Positions 49,827 through 60,600 of a stretch of DNA of 64,000 bases are shown here, piece after piece. Positions within the stretch are counted from its first letter, which is position 1; every line of letters starts with the position of its first letter. A program made the translations under genes and the position numbers. The notes beneath the pieces are model-generated. The model had not been told where the DNA came from. It worked only from the letters and a program-made list of their open reading frames with translations, and searched no databases. The stretch lies in NCBI RefSeq assembly GCF_949987535.1, contig NC_080069.1, forward strand, positions 45,745,269 to 45,809,268, read 5' to 3'. The stretch is from Balaenoptera acutorostrata (Eukaryota; Chordata; Mammalia; Artiodactyla; Balaenopteridae).

Positions 49827-50092
49827 GAATAGAGTTAACATTTATTGAGTACTTAGCATTATGCCCTGATCTAAGTACTTTTTAGTTATTAACTCATTTA
49901 ATGACTATTATCCCCCATTTACAAATGAGGACATTAAGGTACTAGAGAACACATTCTTTACCATGATCACAGAGTTAGAAGTCATTAGAGACAAGGTTTT
50001 GACCTAGTGACTTATACAAGCTCAGAGTAATGAGAGCTAGAACCAGAATTTGACCCAAGGATGTCTGTCTTCAAGATACCAACTCTGTATTT
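49827..50092 (-). repeat. MIR SINE (ancient)
   Basis: The plus strand reads ttattgagtacttagcatta, then ttaactcatttaatgac, then tacaaatgaggacattaagg and gatcacagagttagaa. This is the MIR complement in order. Confidence 0.7.
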
Positions 50093-50104
50093 GACACTGA
50101 CTTC

Positions 50105-50282
50105 AAACACATATCTTGCTTTATAAGCAAAATATTTTATCTCCCTTTTACAGGTAAGGAAACTTGAATCCTAAGAAATGATACCATTTCCCCTTTGTTG
50201 CTAAGTTATTAAATGGTGCAACTGGAATTTGAACCCAGGTTTGTATGCTTTAAACAGGACAGCAGAGCACTGTCTAACTGCT
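50105..50282 (-). repeat. Second MIR fragment (ancient)
   Basis: The plus strand reads ttttacaggtaaggaaactt, then gaatttgaacccaggtttgt and agagcactgtctaactgcta, matching the MIR core and tRNA-related end in antisense. Confidence 0.65.
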
Positions 50283-50769
50283 AGTTTGCTAGCTGATACA
50301 AGGTATTTATGTTTGTTCAGTTATTAAAATAATGTTAGATTTTCCCCAACTTCTTTTTACTCTTCTTGAGACATGCAGGTAATAATGGACTAATGCAATA
50401 ACTCAAAAAGGTATAGAGGAAAATCACTGCTTATACAAAAATGCCACGTAACTTGAGTTTAAACAATAAGTTTAATCACAATATTAATGATTTCCTGAAA
50501 GACTTCCATACAATGACGGTAAAGAAGAAAAATGAAAGGAAATTTGCCCCACTTGACATTATGATATAACAAAAAGCATAGATTAAAGCTGCGTAGAAGT
50601 GAAGCATAAATAAGCACAGAGATCAATATGAATGGAAAAGAATAATATAGAACTACAAGAAAGAAAACACATTATACAAGCTACCTTGATATCTAGTGAG
50701 GCTGGCATTAAAATTAATGGGACTCATACAACCTAATAAATGATATGAATCAATTGTTCATAGGAATAA
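50283..50769. other. Unique DNA, possibly partly L1
   Basis: The last part (from about 50560) may already belong to the L1M that follows, but landmarks are unclear. Confidence 0.35.
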
Positions 50770-51381
50770 AAATCGCTAATCAACATATTAAAAGGATCTC
50801 AACTTCACTCATCATTAAGTAAATACAAAATAAATTAGATGCTATTTTCAACTTTCAGATGGGCTTATATTTACATGTTTTGTAGTAACAGCGAGGGTAT
50901 GAGGAAATAGGCAGGAAATCTGCCTAATCTACCTATGTTGATTGGAAATGGATTGTTACAATTATTTATAAAAGGCATTTAGAAAACATGATCTAATTTA
51001 AAAATTCTCATGTCCTTTGACAATTCCACTTCTAGCAATTTTAATATTTACACATATTTGTGTAAATATAAATATACATATATTTATGTATAATATAAAT
51101 ATTTTTATATTTGTGTATATTTATACACAAATTTAAATATTTGTGTAAATATTAAAAACATGAATAAAGTTGTTAACTGCAGCACTCTGAAAAGATATTA
51201 TGAGAAAAAAAGCCATCTTCATATGAAGTAATATACAGTGAATTAAGATATATTCACAGTCAAATATTAGTTACTCTTGATAAAGAAGATTGACTCTGTG
51301 CTTATATGTAGTGATCTATGCACTATTCAATTATGTGAACACAAACACCTAGCAAAATGTATAACCACGTATTGTATTTTC

Positions 51382-51395
<14 letters not shown>
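50770..51395 (+). mobile_element. Old L1M ORF2 C-terminal fragment
   Basis: Sense L1 landmarks are aaggatctcaacttcactca, gtaacagcgagggtatgagg, gacaattccacttctagcaa and ttaactgcagcactctgaaa. They match older L1M elements. An AT-rich palindrome occupies 51041-51155. Confidence 0.7.
51041..51155. repeat. AT-rich imperfect palindrome
   Basis: The ends ttaatatttacaca and tgtgtaaatattaa are perfect complements, and inner TGTGTAAATA / TATTTATACACA blocks pair in part. The whole could fold into a long hairpin. It probably grew by local duplication inside the L1. Confidence 0.75.

Positions 51396-51458
<63 letters not shown>
51387..51458. repeat. (CA)n microsatellite, 36 units
   Basis: A perfect 72-bp AC run without interruption, very likely polymorphic. 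It lies near the end of the L1M, where such elements often carry CA-rich sequence. Confidence 0.97.
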
Positions 51459-51460
<2 letters not shown>

Positions 51461-51668
51461 TCTGCCCAGAATCAAGGAAGCAGAGGTAAAAGCCTAAGGC
51501 TAATGTAGTTTCAGAAATCTAGATAAAAGTAAAAATGGTGATTGGAATGGAGAAGTTATGAGGATCAATTTTCGGCAAGAGAGGTATGCCAATATCTATT
51601 CTGAAATCAAGTATTTTATTTAGACTACAGTGAGAGATTCCTCACCTGGTTATCTGAGAGGTATTCTT

Positions 51669-51985
51669 TTTTTTTTTTTTTTAAGAAATCCTAAGTTGTT
51701 TATTTTTTTATTTATTTATTTTTGGCTGTGTTGGGTCTTCGTTTCTGTGCGAGAGCTTTCTCTAGTTGCGGCAAGTGGGGGCCACTCTTCATCGCGGTGC
51801 GCAGGCCTCTCACTATCGCGGCCTCTCTTGTTGCCGAGCACAGGCTCCGGACGCGCAGGCTCAGTAGTTGTGGCTCACGGACCTAGTTGCTCCGCGGCAT
51901 GTGGGATCTTCCCAGACCAGGGCTCAAACCCGTGTCCCCTGCATTGGCAGGCAGACCCCCAACCACTGCACCACCAGGGAAGCCC
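51669..51985 (-). mobile_element. CHR-type SINE (left member of an adjacent pair)
   Basis: The target duplication ctgagaggtattctt is at 51654-51668 and 51986-52000. The B-box complement is mutated (gggctcaaaccc). Between the T run and the (TTTA)n tail lies extra sequence (agaaatcctaagttg), not part of the SINE core. Confidence 0.95.
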
Positions 51986-52009
51986 CTGAGAGGTATTCTT
52001 AATGATTTT

Positions 52010-52315
52010 TTTTTTTTTAAAGGAATGTAGTTTATTTATTTATTTATTTATTTAGGGCTGTGTTGGGTCTTCGTTTCTGTGCTAGGGCTTTCTCTAGTTG
52101 CGGCAAGCGGGGGCCACTCTTCATCGCGGTGCGCGGGCCTCTCACTATCGTGGCCTCTCTTGTTCAGAGCACAGGCTCCAGACGCGCAGGCTCAGTAGTT
52201 GTGGCTCACGGGCCTAGTTGCTCCGCGGCATGTGGGATCTTCCCAGACCAGGGCTCGAACCTGTGTCCCCTGCATTGGCAGGCAGATTCTCAACCACTGC
52301 GCCACCAGGGAAGCC
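52010..52315 (-). mobile_element. CHR-type SINE (right member of an adjacent pair)
   Basis: The target duplication is cttaatgatttt at 51998-52009 and cttaatgattat at 52316-52327, overlapping the right duplication of the neighbouring SINE by three bases. Extra sequence (aaaggaatgtag) lies between the T run and the tail. The orientation is the same as the neighbour. Confidence 0.93.
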
Positions 52316-52327
52316 CTTAATGATTAT

Positions 52328-55279
52328 TTTAATAAGTGTATACATATATACTTTAAAAATTATATGCTACTACTGCTACAAGGCTAAACTAAATTCAGCC
52401 AGCTTCTAACAATCACCTCCACCCTGCCCCCCAGAGGTAACCCTTATCATAATATTAGCTATTATTTTTCATAGTTTTCTCCATATTTTAATGTGAATAT
52501 ACTGAAATTTTTATTACTCGTTTAGGCATTATATTTTTAATTTATCTTATAGTAGTTAAGAATTTTAAGTCCCTTAAACCTATTTTTCTTACATTTCTTT
52601 CCCCTTCTCTTTCCCCCCTTATGCTCTCAATATGATATTGTAACTATTCAGTAAGTTAATATAATGATTTGATAAATTTTGATCACTGCTGAAAGAAATA
52701 TGTTTCTTATGGTTATGCTTGCTTTTGATTATAGGTTTTAGTTTTTATGGATGCTATTAGTGCCCATTTTTCTTCATATTCTTTTTTTTGTCCTTACAGT
52801 TTTCTTCTCTCTTTGTCTAACAGCTTCATTAAATGTTTCTCAGTGTAATTTTCCACGTGGAGAAATGTGTTGGATAACCCACTGATGCCTTGTTTTCCTG
52901 CTTCCTTCTGCTACACTTTGCATTGATGACTCTCTATAGTTGCTGTACATTTGTCAATATGGATATTTAATCAGGCTGTATTACGTGTTGCCTTATAGTT
53001 TCTGGAAACTTTCTCTTCTTTCCTGATTTACTTTGTCATTTTGATGGAGTATATTCTCCAAAAACAACCTCAAATAAGTTATGGGTTAACTATATTCTTT
53101 GAAAAAGTAGTAGAAAGTATCTTCATGCTACTTTACTATGTGACTGAAAGTTAAGCAATACATATATATTTTTCTCAAATATTTAGAGTGAGAGAGAATG
53201 TGTGTGTGTGTGTGTGAGGAGAGAGCAAGAGAGAGAGAATGTGTGTAAAACACAAAACAGGGCAAGAGGCAAATGTTAAATACACAAAAGAGCCCAATTA
53301 TAACATCTCAGGAGAAACTCTAGAAAATAGATGACAGTGGGTAAATGGGGTACCATCTTAAACTCAAAGCCGGGCAAAGGTACTTCCAGTTTCCAGTCTG
53401 GCATGAAAGAACCTTGGAAGTTCCACTCTGTCCTAATAAGAAGTAGGAAGCTGAACAAACTGAAAAATCAACTGCTTCTTAGGTTCATAAGAGAAGTGAG
53501 GTCATGGAGCAAATGGCTGCCTCCAACGTGGAGAGAACTACAGGCGACTACTGAGAATCACGACTTCCAGGAGTCATGACCCATAAGCAGAAGCCTCCGC
53601 AGAAACCACTGCCATAAGGAAGTCTGAACTGTAATTGAGAAATTGCTGGAGTCTCACTGTGAACATCTCTGTGAGTTTAAAACCCTAGGGAACCCGGTCA
53701 TAGGGGGATTGCCACACCTTTGTGTGTTTTACTTCTGAGAGCTAGACCTGGTTCTCACAGTGAATATAAGAGAAAAATCTTGTGCTTCCGGCAGGTGGAG
53801 GGGAAAAGGATAATAAATTAGACAAACCTGCTTCCCAAATATCTATTCAAATCGTTGCTTTGTTTTATGAAGTTGTATTTTTCTGGATTTATGCAATGTA
53901 TGACTCTGAAACTATCAATATTGATTAATTTATTCAATGACATAGTTTTAAGAATAACCAGGATTTTAGGGACATGTATTAGAATAGACAGATGTCTATT
54001 CTAGAATAACAGATGTATTTCTATTTATCACTTAAATCATGTTTCTCTCAGCCTTTTACATTCAAAAATAAGCCAGAAGTCTTATTAAAATAGGAAATAT
54101 ACGTAGTTTCTGAATAGAACAAATTTGTTTCTTGTCTGTTTTGGATCTCAGATATTTCAGGACTATTTTTGTCTGGCATTATGGGCTAGGAAATAACTAC
54201 AGCCTGTAACCAGAAAAGAGTTTTGAAACAGATGCTTTGTGTGAGAAATATAGATTTTCTAAATTCATGTAGTGCTCATTCAACATATTAAGAATTTGAC
54301 TCGGTGTACCAATTCATGAGTAGGAAAAATCAAAGGACTTGGTGAGATAAACAGAAAAGCCACACATTCTATAAAAATAACGTATCCACATGTATGTTTA
54401 AGTTTATATTCCACATTTAATGCAGAGTGCAACATTAAGCCTAAAAGATGAAAATGTTAAGTTCTTAGAAACACATTTAGTGATTTCATTCCATGGTTAA
54501 TATTCTATGAATAAATTGCTTAAAATATTAAACATGACGGAAATGTTTATTGATTAAATAAAAAGGGGTATTGCCTTTATACACCTCAGAAAACACAATA
54601 GTGACTTCCTCATGACTGTGATAAAAATTGTAATGGGTGTACAGTAAAGTAAATAGATCACAATATTTCTATTCTTTTTATTATTTACAATTTTACTGAT
54701 ATTTTGTCATTTTATTATTGAAGAATTCCCATAAAACCTAATTTAATAGCTAGAGATTCAAATTAGGAAATATTATGGCAGGGTTTTTACATTTTATTAT
54801 TTATTTTGTTTCTTTTTTCTCTTAATTATTGAGTGGTAGTAATTTGGGGCATAAGAGGACAATTAATTAAAATAGTTGGTAATATCAGATATTTTGTTTT
54901 CCTCTTGAAAGGTACAGGAATTATCCAGTTTTGCTGGACTTAACAGGAAAAAAAAGTGCAAATACGTGAGGCCCCAAAAATATTTGTGTTTATTATTGGT
55001 ATAGTTGTATGAAATAAATCTAGCATATGAATGAGAGGAAAAAAAAACAGTTTGCAAATGAGTTAGGATGCATTTGCCATGGCACAAAATTCTCTGTCAG
55101 AGTCAGTTTGCTAAGTTTCTTATGTCCATAGCATAGAATGTTATAAATGACTCTCCTGGGAATTGAAAGCAAATAAGAATATATTATTCTGGTTTCTACA
55201 TGAGATTGCAAATAATTTTCCTCCTGTCTTATAGAAATGTGATTTCTCATTGCCTATTGGTCTAACCATGCTCTGGATC
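52328..55279. other. Mostly unique DNA
   Basis: Positions about 52400-52520 (cctgccccccagaggtaacc) hint at an old L1 3' UTR. A TG/GA low-complexity patch lies at 53186-53240. No gene was recognised. Confidence 0.4.
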
Positions 55280-55800
55280 ATTTACTCACTCATTCACTCA
55301 CTTGTTCATCTTTCAAACATTAGGGAGGGAGCTCCTATGTGCCAGCAATCACAGCTGGGACCGGAAATGCAAACAAGTTGCTCTTTTTAGGATAGAATGA
55401 TAACCAATGATAACCAGAAGCTTTCGATGGGGTAAATGTAGTGGTAGAGAACTAGGCATGGCATCATAGGAGGTCTGAAAGAAGTGTTTGCCTTAGGCAA
55501 GGTTATCAAGGAAAACATCTAGTAGGAGATAGTGCCTGAGTTGAATCTTAAAGGATGGCTAAGTGTGCTGGAAGTAGTAGAAGGTGGGAGAGCCAGTCTG
55601 CTTAGCATTCAGCATAAGAAGATAAAGGCCCATATAGGTCCATAATAGAATGGTGTGTGCATAATAGAAATTAATTTAAATCCATTATTAGTTTAGCATA
55701 AAGTATGAGGAACAGATAGGAGAACAGTGAGCTAGAAAGTAAATAGAGATTGGTTTGTCAAGAATCTTATTTGACCTGATCTGGAATCTGTATTTCTTTC
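55280..55800 (-). repeat. L2-like fragment
   Basis: Ordered blocks are ctcactcattcactcacttg, tcctatgtgccagcaatcac, agttgaatcttaaaggatgg and ttatttgacctgatctggaa. They correspond to an old L2-type repeat in antisense. Diverged. Confidence 0.5.
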
Positions 55801-55814
55801 TATAAAAAGGACTA

Positions 55815-55985
55815 TCCTCTATATATGTGTGATATATATATCTTGTGTATATGTATATCTATCTTGCATATATATGGCATAGATATATATATTGTGAATA
55901 TATATGTCATATATACATATATATCTTGCATATATATCTGTCTTGCATATTTATATTTTATTTATATTTATATATTTTGCATAAC
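55815..55985. repeat. TA-rich repeat with atcttgcatatata units
   Basis: About 170 bp of TATATA sequence punctuated several times by (a)tcttgcatatat or (a)tcttgtgtata. It is a degenerate local tandem repeat that produces spurious Ile/Tyr-rich frames. Confidence 0.85.
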
Positions 55986-56229
55986 AAAGCCAACATCCAA
56001 AAGCCTAAATTTTTCCCAATCAATGCTACTGATGACTAGGAGCTATACAGAACTTTAAAACTTTTTCCCTGATGTTAGTTTAAATAATGACATCTCATTC
56101 AATAAGGAAGGGAAGAAAGGAGGAATTGTGGAGTCAAAAGGCCCTTCAATGTTTTGATAATTTTCTTCGACTTCTTAAGAGAAAACAGAATAAAACCTGT
56201 TTCACCATCTCATTAACCTGTAAAGCATG
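55986..56229. other. Short unique stretch
   Basis: Nothing recognised. Confidence 0.4.
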
Positions 56230-57197
56230 TGATGCTTTTCATTTGCTGGCCCCTAAACGTCCCCTTTCATTCTCCCCCTCATTCACTAACCTCAGAGACA
56301 TTTGACACACGAAATTTAGTCCTTTCTAGGAAACTTTGCATTCACTTTTCTTCTATTTGGAAGTCTTGTCCCTCTTTTAAGGCTGTCCCTCAATTCTTTT
56401 TTTTTTAAATTAATTTTTATTGGAGTATAGTTGATTTACAACATTGTGTTAGTTTCTGTTGTACAGCAAAGTGAATCAGTTTTACATATACATATATCCA
56501 CTCTTTTTTAGATTCTTTTCCCATATAGGTCATTGCAGAGTATTGAGTAGAATTCCCTGTGCTATACAGTAGGTTCTTATTAGTTATCTATTTATACATA
56601 GTAGTGTGTATATGTCAATCCCAATCTCCCATTTTATCCCACCCGCCCCCCGCTTTCCCCTTTGGTAACCGTAAGTTTGTTTTCTACATCTGTGACTCTG
56701 TTTCTGTTTTGTAAGTAAGTTCATTCGTACCCTTTTTTAAGATTCCACATATAAGTGATGTCATATGATATTTGTCTTTCTCTGTCTCACATACCTCACT
56801 CAGTATGACAATCTCTGAGTCCATCCATGCCACTACAAATGGCATTATTTCATTCTTTTTTTATGGCTGAGTAATATTCCATTGTATATATGTACCACAT
56901 CTTCTTTATCCATTTATCCTCAATTCTGATATTACCTTCCACTGAGGTGTTTCATGATCAACTAATTAAAAGCAACCCATCCGGTGTTTTTCCATATCAT
57001 TCTCTTTTACTTTCACAGCCTTAGCTAATACCTGAAATTATCTTCTTTATTCATCTATTTATTGTCTCCATTGACATTAAATGAAGCAGGAACATAAAAA
57101 TTTTAGAGAATGGCCTTTTTATATTATTTTGCTCTTAGGTATCTAGAATAAGGTCTGATGCATAAGGGGATTTGAAAAATGTAGCTGACTAACTTCA
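56230..57197 (+). repeat. L2 LINE fragment split by a younger L1
   Basis: Left of the L1, blocks such as ctttgcattcacttttcttc and aggctgtccctcaattct fit L2. Right of it the order continues (gatattaccttccactgagg; tatctagaataaggtctgat). The L1 at 56398-56917 landed inside it. Confidence 0.6.
56398..56917 (-). mobile_element. Young 5'-truncated L1, 3' UTR and ORF2 end
   Basis: The target duplication cctcaattct is at 56388-56397 and 56918-56927. A T run is followed by atttttattggagtatagtt, and the element ends in the ORF2 C-terminal region (ggctgagtaatattccattg). About 520 bp, a clean insertion into L2. Confidence 0.93.
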
Positions 57198-57202
57198 TGT
57201 TG

Positions 57203-57617
57203 TCCTAGCAGGGGTGCATGTATATTTTTGAATTATGGTTTTCTGCAGATATATGTTCAGGAGTGGGACTGCTGAATCATATAGTACCTCTATTTTTAGT
57301 TTTTTAAGGACCCTCCATACTGTTCTCCACAGTGGCTGTACCAGTTTATATTCCCACCAACAGTGTAGGAGGGTTCCCTTTTCTCCACACCCTCTCCAGC
57401 ATTTATTGTTTGTAGTTTTTTTGATCATGGCCATGCTGACTGGTGTGAGGTGATACCTCATTGTAGTTTTGATTTTCATTTCTCTGATAATCAGTGATGT
57501 TGAGCATCTTTTCATGGGCTTTTTAGCCATCTGTATGTCTTCTTTGGAGAAATGTCTATTTAGATCTTCTGCCCATTTTTTGACTGGATTATTTGTTGTT
57601 TTGATATTGAGCCACAT
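57203..57617 (-). pseudogene. L1 ORF2 fragment
   Basis: The open frame holds [59 protein letters not shown] and [11 protein letters not shown], the conserved ORF2p region C-terminal to the reverse transcriptase. It is a remnant of the inverted L1. Confidence 0.92.
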
Positions 57618-58110
57618 GAGCTGTTTGTATGTTTTGGAAATTAATCCCTTGTTGGTTGCTTCGTTTGCAAATATTTACTCCCATTCTAAGGGTTGTCTTT
57701 TCATTTTGTTTGTGGTTTCCTTTGCTGTACAAAAGCTTTTAAGTTTCATTAGGTCCCATTTGTTTGTTTTTGTTTTTATTTTCATTACTCAAGGAGGTGG
57801 ATCAAAAAAGATCTTGCTGCGATTTATGTCAAAAAGTGTTCTGCCTATGTTTTCCTCTAAGAGTTTTATAGTATCTGATCTTACATTTAGGTCTTTAATT
57901 CATTTTGAGTTTATTTTTGTCTATAGTGTTAGGGAGTGTTCTAATTTCACACAAAAATATAAATCAATGGAACAGGATAGAAAATCCAGAGATAAACCCA
58001 AGCACCTATGGTCACCTAATCTATGATAAAAGCAGCAAGAATATATAATGGAGAAAAGACAGTCTCTTCAATAAGTGGTGCTGGGAAAACTGGACAGCTG
58101 CATGTAAAAT
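57203..58110 (-). mobile_element. L1 ORF2 segment with 5' inversion
   Basis: From 57203 to about 57952 the L1 reads in antisense. From about 57953 to 58110 the next consensus segment reads in sense (atcaatggaacaggatagaa; gtgctgggaaaactggacag). Contiguous segments in opposite orientation are the twin-priming signature. The 3' UTR and poly-A side are missing at the left. Confidence 0.85.
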
Positions 58111-58267
58111 ATTTTTTTTAATGAAGTCCAATTTTTTTTGGATTGGGCATTGTTTTTCTTTTTTGTTTATAAGACTGCCTTATCCAAGGTCAAAAGGTTT
58201 TCTCTTATGTTTTCTTCTAAAAATTTCATAGTTTTAGCTCTTGCGATTAGGTCATATGGTCCATTTT

Positions 58268-58581
58268 TTTTTTTTTTTTTTTTAATGAGGATCTTGAATC
58301 ATGCGAATGTTTGATTGATTGATTGATTGATTTTGGCTGTGTTGGGTCTTCGTTTCTGTGCGAGGGCTTTCTCCAGTTGTGGCAAGCGGGGGCCACTCTT
58401 CATCGCGATGCGCGGGCCTCTTTCGTTGCGGAGCACAGGCTCCAGACGCGCAGGCTCAGTAGTTGTGGCTCACGGGCCCAGCTGCTCTGCGGCATGTGGG
58501 ATCTTCCCAGGCCAGGGCTCGAACCCGTGTCCCCTGCATTAGCAGGCAGATTCTCAACCACTGCGCCACCAGGGAAGCCCC
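58268..58581 (-). mobile_element. CHR-type SINE with extra 3' tail sequence
   Basis: The target duplication catatggtccatttt is at 58253-58267 and 58582-58596. The core has lost part of its middle (gggcctctttcgttgcgg). Its tail is (GATT)n, and between this and the terminal T run lies about 28 bp of unrelated sequence (58284-58311, aatgaggatcttgaatcatg and on). Confidence 0.94.
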
Positions 58582-58880
58582 CATATGGTCCATTTTGAGT
58601 TAATATTTTGTGTGTGCTCTGAGTTTATTTTTTTGCATATGGATATTTAATTATCTCAGTTCCATTTATTGAAAAGACCATCCTTTCCCATTGATTTTCA
58701 TTGCCACCTTTCTTAAAAATCTACTGACCTGAAATATGTGGATTTATTTCTGAACTCTCAGTTTTGTTCCATTGATTTATATAATTATTATTATGACAGT
58801 AAGTTTGGAAATCATGTAGTATTTGTTTGTTCCAAAATTATTTTGGCTGTTCCAAGTCCTTTGCCTGTCTGTATAATTTT

Positions 58881-59780
58881 TTATTAGATTCTGTTTTTAG
58901 AGCAGTTGTAGGTTACAGTAAATCTGAGCAGAAGGTACAGGGATTTCCCATATAGCTCCTGCTCCACACATTTATGCCCTCCCCATTATTAACATCCCCC
59001 ACCAGAGTGGAACTTTTGTTATAGTTGACGAACCTACATTGACATATCATTATCTCCTGGAGTCCAGAGTCTATACTGGGGTTGACTCTTGATGTTCTAT
59101 ATCCTGTGGGTTTGGACAAATGTATAATGACATGTATCTGCCATTATTGTATCATACAGAGTAGTCTCACTGCCCTCAAAATCCTTTGTGCTCTGCCTAT
59201 TCATCTCTCCCTCCCCACTAACTCCTGGCAACTCCTGATCTTTATGTTGTTTCTATAGTTTTACCTTTTCCAGAATGCCATGGATTTGGAATCATACACC
59301 ATGTAGTCTTTTCAGACTGGCTTCCTTCACTTAGTAATACACATTTAAGGTTCCTCCATGTCTTTTCATGGCCTGATAGCTCATTTCTTTTTAGTGCTGA
59401 AAAATAATCCATTGTCTGGTTGTATTCACAGTTTATCCATTCATCTACTAATGGACATCTTGGTCCCTTCCAAGTTTTGTCAATAATGAAAAAAGCTACT
59501 ACAAACATCTGTGTACAGAGTTTTGTGTGGACATATATTTTCAACTCCTCTCAGTAAATACCAAGATGCACAATTGCTACATTGCATGTTAAGGGTATGT
59601 TTAGTTTTGCAAGAAACCACCAAACTGTCTACTAAAGTAGCTGTATCATTTTGCATTTCCACCAGCAATAAATGAGAGTTTCTATTGTTCCACATCCTTA
59701 CCAGCACTTGATATTGTCAATGTTCTTGATATTGACCATTTTTAATAGGTGAGTAGTGGTATCATACTGATGTTTTAAAC
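58881..59780 (-). mobile_element. L1M 3' UTR and ORF2 C-terminus nested in older L1
   Basis: The 3' UTR (agattctgtttttagagcag; cccatatagctcctgctcca) is followed by ORF2 C-terminal sequence. A degenerate target duplication, tataatttttt / tataaattttttt, flanks it, and the host L1 order resumes at both ends. Confidence 0.75.
59242..59544 (-). pseudogene. L1 ORF2 C-terminal fragment
   Basis: The frame contains KTWKGPRCPLVDEWIN, MDYFSALKRNEL and LLSEGSQSEKTTWCMIP, ORF2p C-terminal motifs. It is diverged, with no start or functional context. Confidence 0.8.
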
Positions 59781-59911
59781 CATATAAATTTTTTTGATGC
59801 AGCTTGTCAATAGCAGTAACAACAACAACAAAGCCTGCTGTGGTTTTGAGAAATACTGTGTTGAATGTAGTGATCAATTGGGGAGAATTGTTAACATTAT
59901 AAAACCGAGTC

Positions 59912-60150
59912 TTTCACCCCTTCCTCTGGATGACCATTTTTAAAATAATCTGAATTTGTGCTCACAGATATTCAGCCCATCAGCTCCCCTTTTTTAAAAA
60001 AATCAAAGATATGCTTTCATCTCAGTGAGAGCACTTCTCCAAGCAAAGGCTCCTCTATTCTGGTCGTCCTGAACCAAGTGGGTGACTGTTCAGAGGTTTT
60101 CTCTTTTGCCCAAACTCCACCTAATAAAGTTCTGAGAACGTGAAAAAAAT
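59912..60150 (+). pseudogene. Possible processed retrocopy fragment
   Basis: This ~240-bp block interrupts antisense L1. It has an AATAAA signal (cacctaataaagttctg) followed after about 14 bp by an A run (gtgaaaaaaataaa). That arrangement fits the 3' end of a polyadenylated transcript. The source gene is not recognised, and no clear target duplication was found. Confidence 0.4.
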
Positions 60151-60600
60151 AAATCCCTCTACTAATTTAAATCATCTTCAGTTTCTCTCAACAGTATTTT
60201 GTAAATTTCAATGTAGAAGTCTTGTACTCCTTTTGTTAAATTTATTCTTAAGTATTTTATTATTTCTTGTGATTTTGAATTTTCAAATGTTCACTCCTAG
60301 TATTTAGGATGACAGTTTATTTTCTGTATGTTAATTTGTTCTTGCAACCTTGATCCTCTCACTTATTTGTTCTAGTAGTTGTGTGAGTGCATGTGCAAGT
60401 ATGTGCACGTGTGTGAATTTGTTAGGATTTTCTAAATACAGGATCATGTCTGAAGTGCCTAAAGATAGATTTTTATCTTCCTTTTCAAGTGGTGTGTCTT
60501 TAATTTCTTAATTATTTATTCATGTATTCACTGGATAGAACTTTCAGTACAATGTGGAATAGATGGACACTCCAAAGCGTATGCTGTTTTTAGAAATGGG

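Larger units (their letters stand above)
58118..60600 (-). mobile_element. Old L1M ORF2 host with three nested insertions
   Basis: Antisense ORF2 runs 58118-58252, 58597-58880, 59781-59911 and 60151-60600 in consensus order. The gaps are a SINE, a younger L1 3' part and a retrocopy-like segment. Confidence 0.75.

Noticed and set aside
51277..51489. Frame with a long His-Thr repeat
   Set aside because: It is a translation of the (CA)n microsatellite.
55825..56058. Ile/Tyr-rich membrane-like frame
   Set aside because: It comes from the TA-rich repeat and has no domain.
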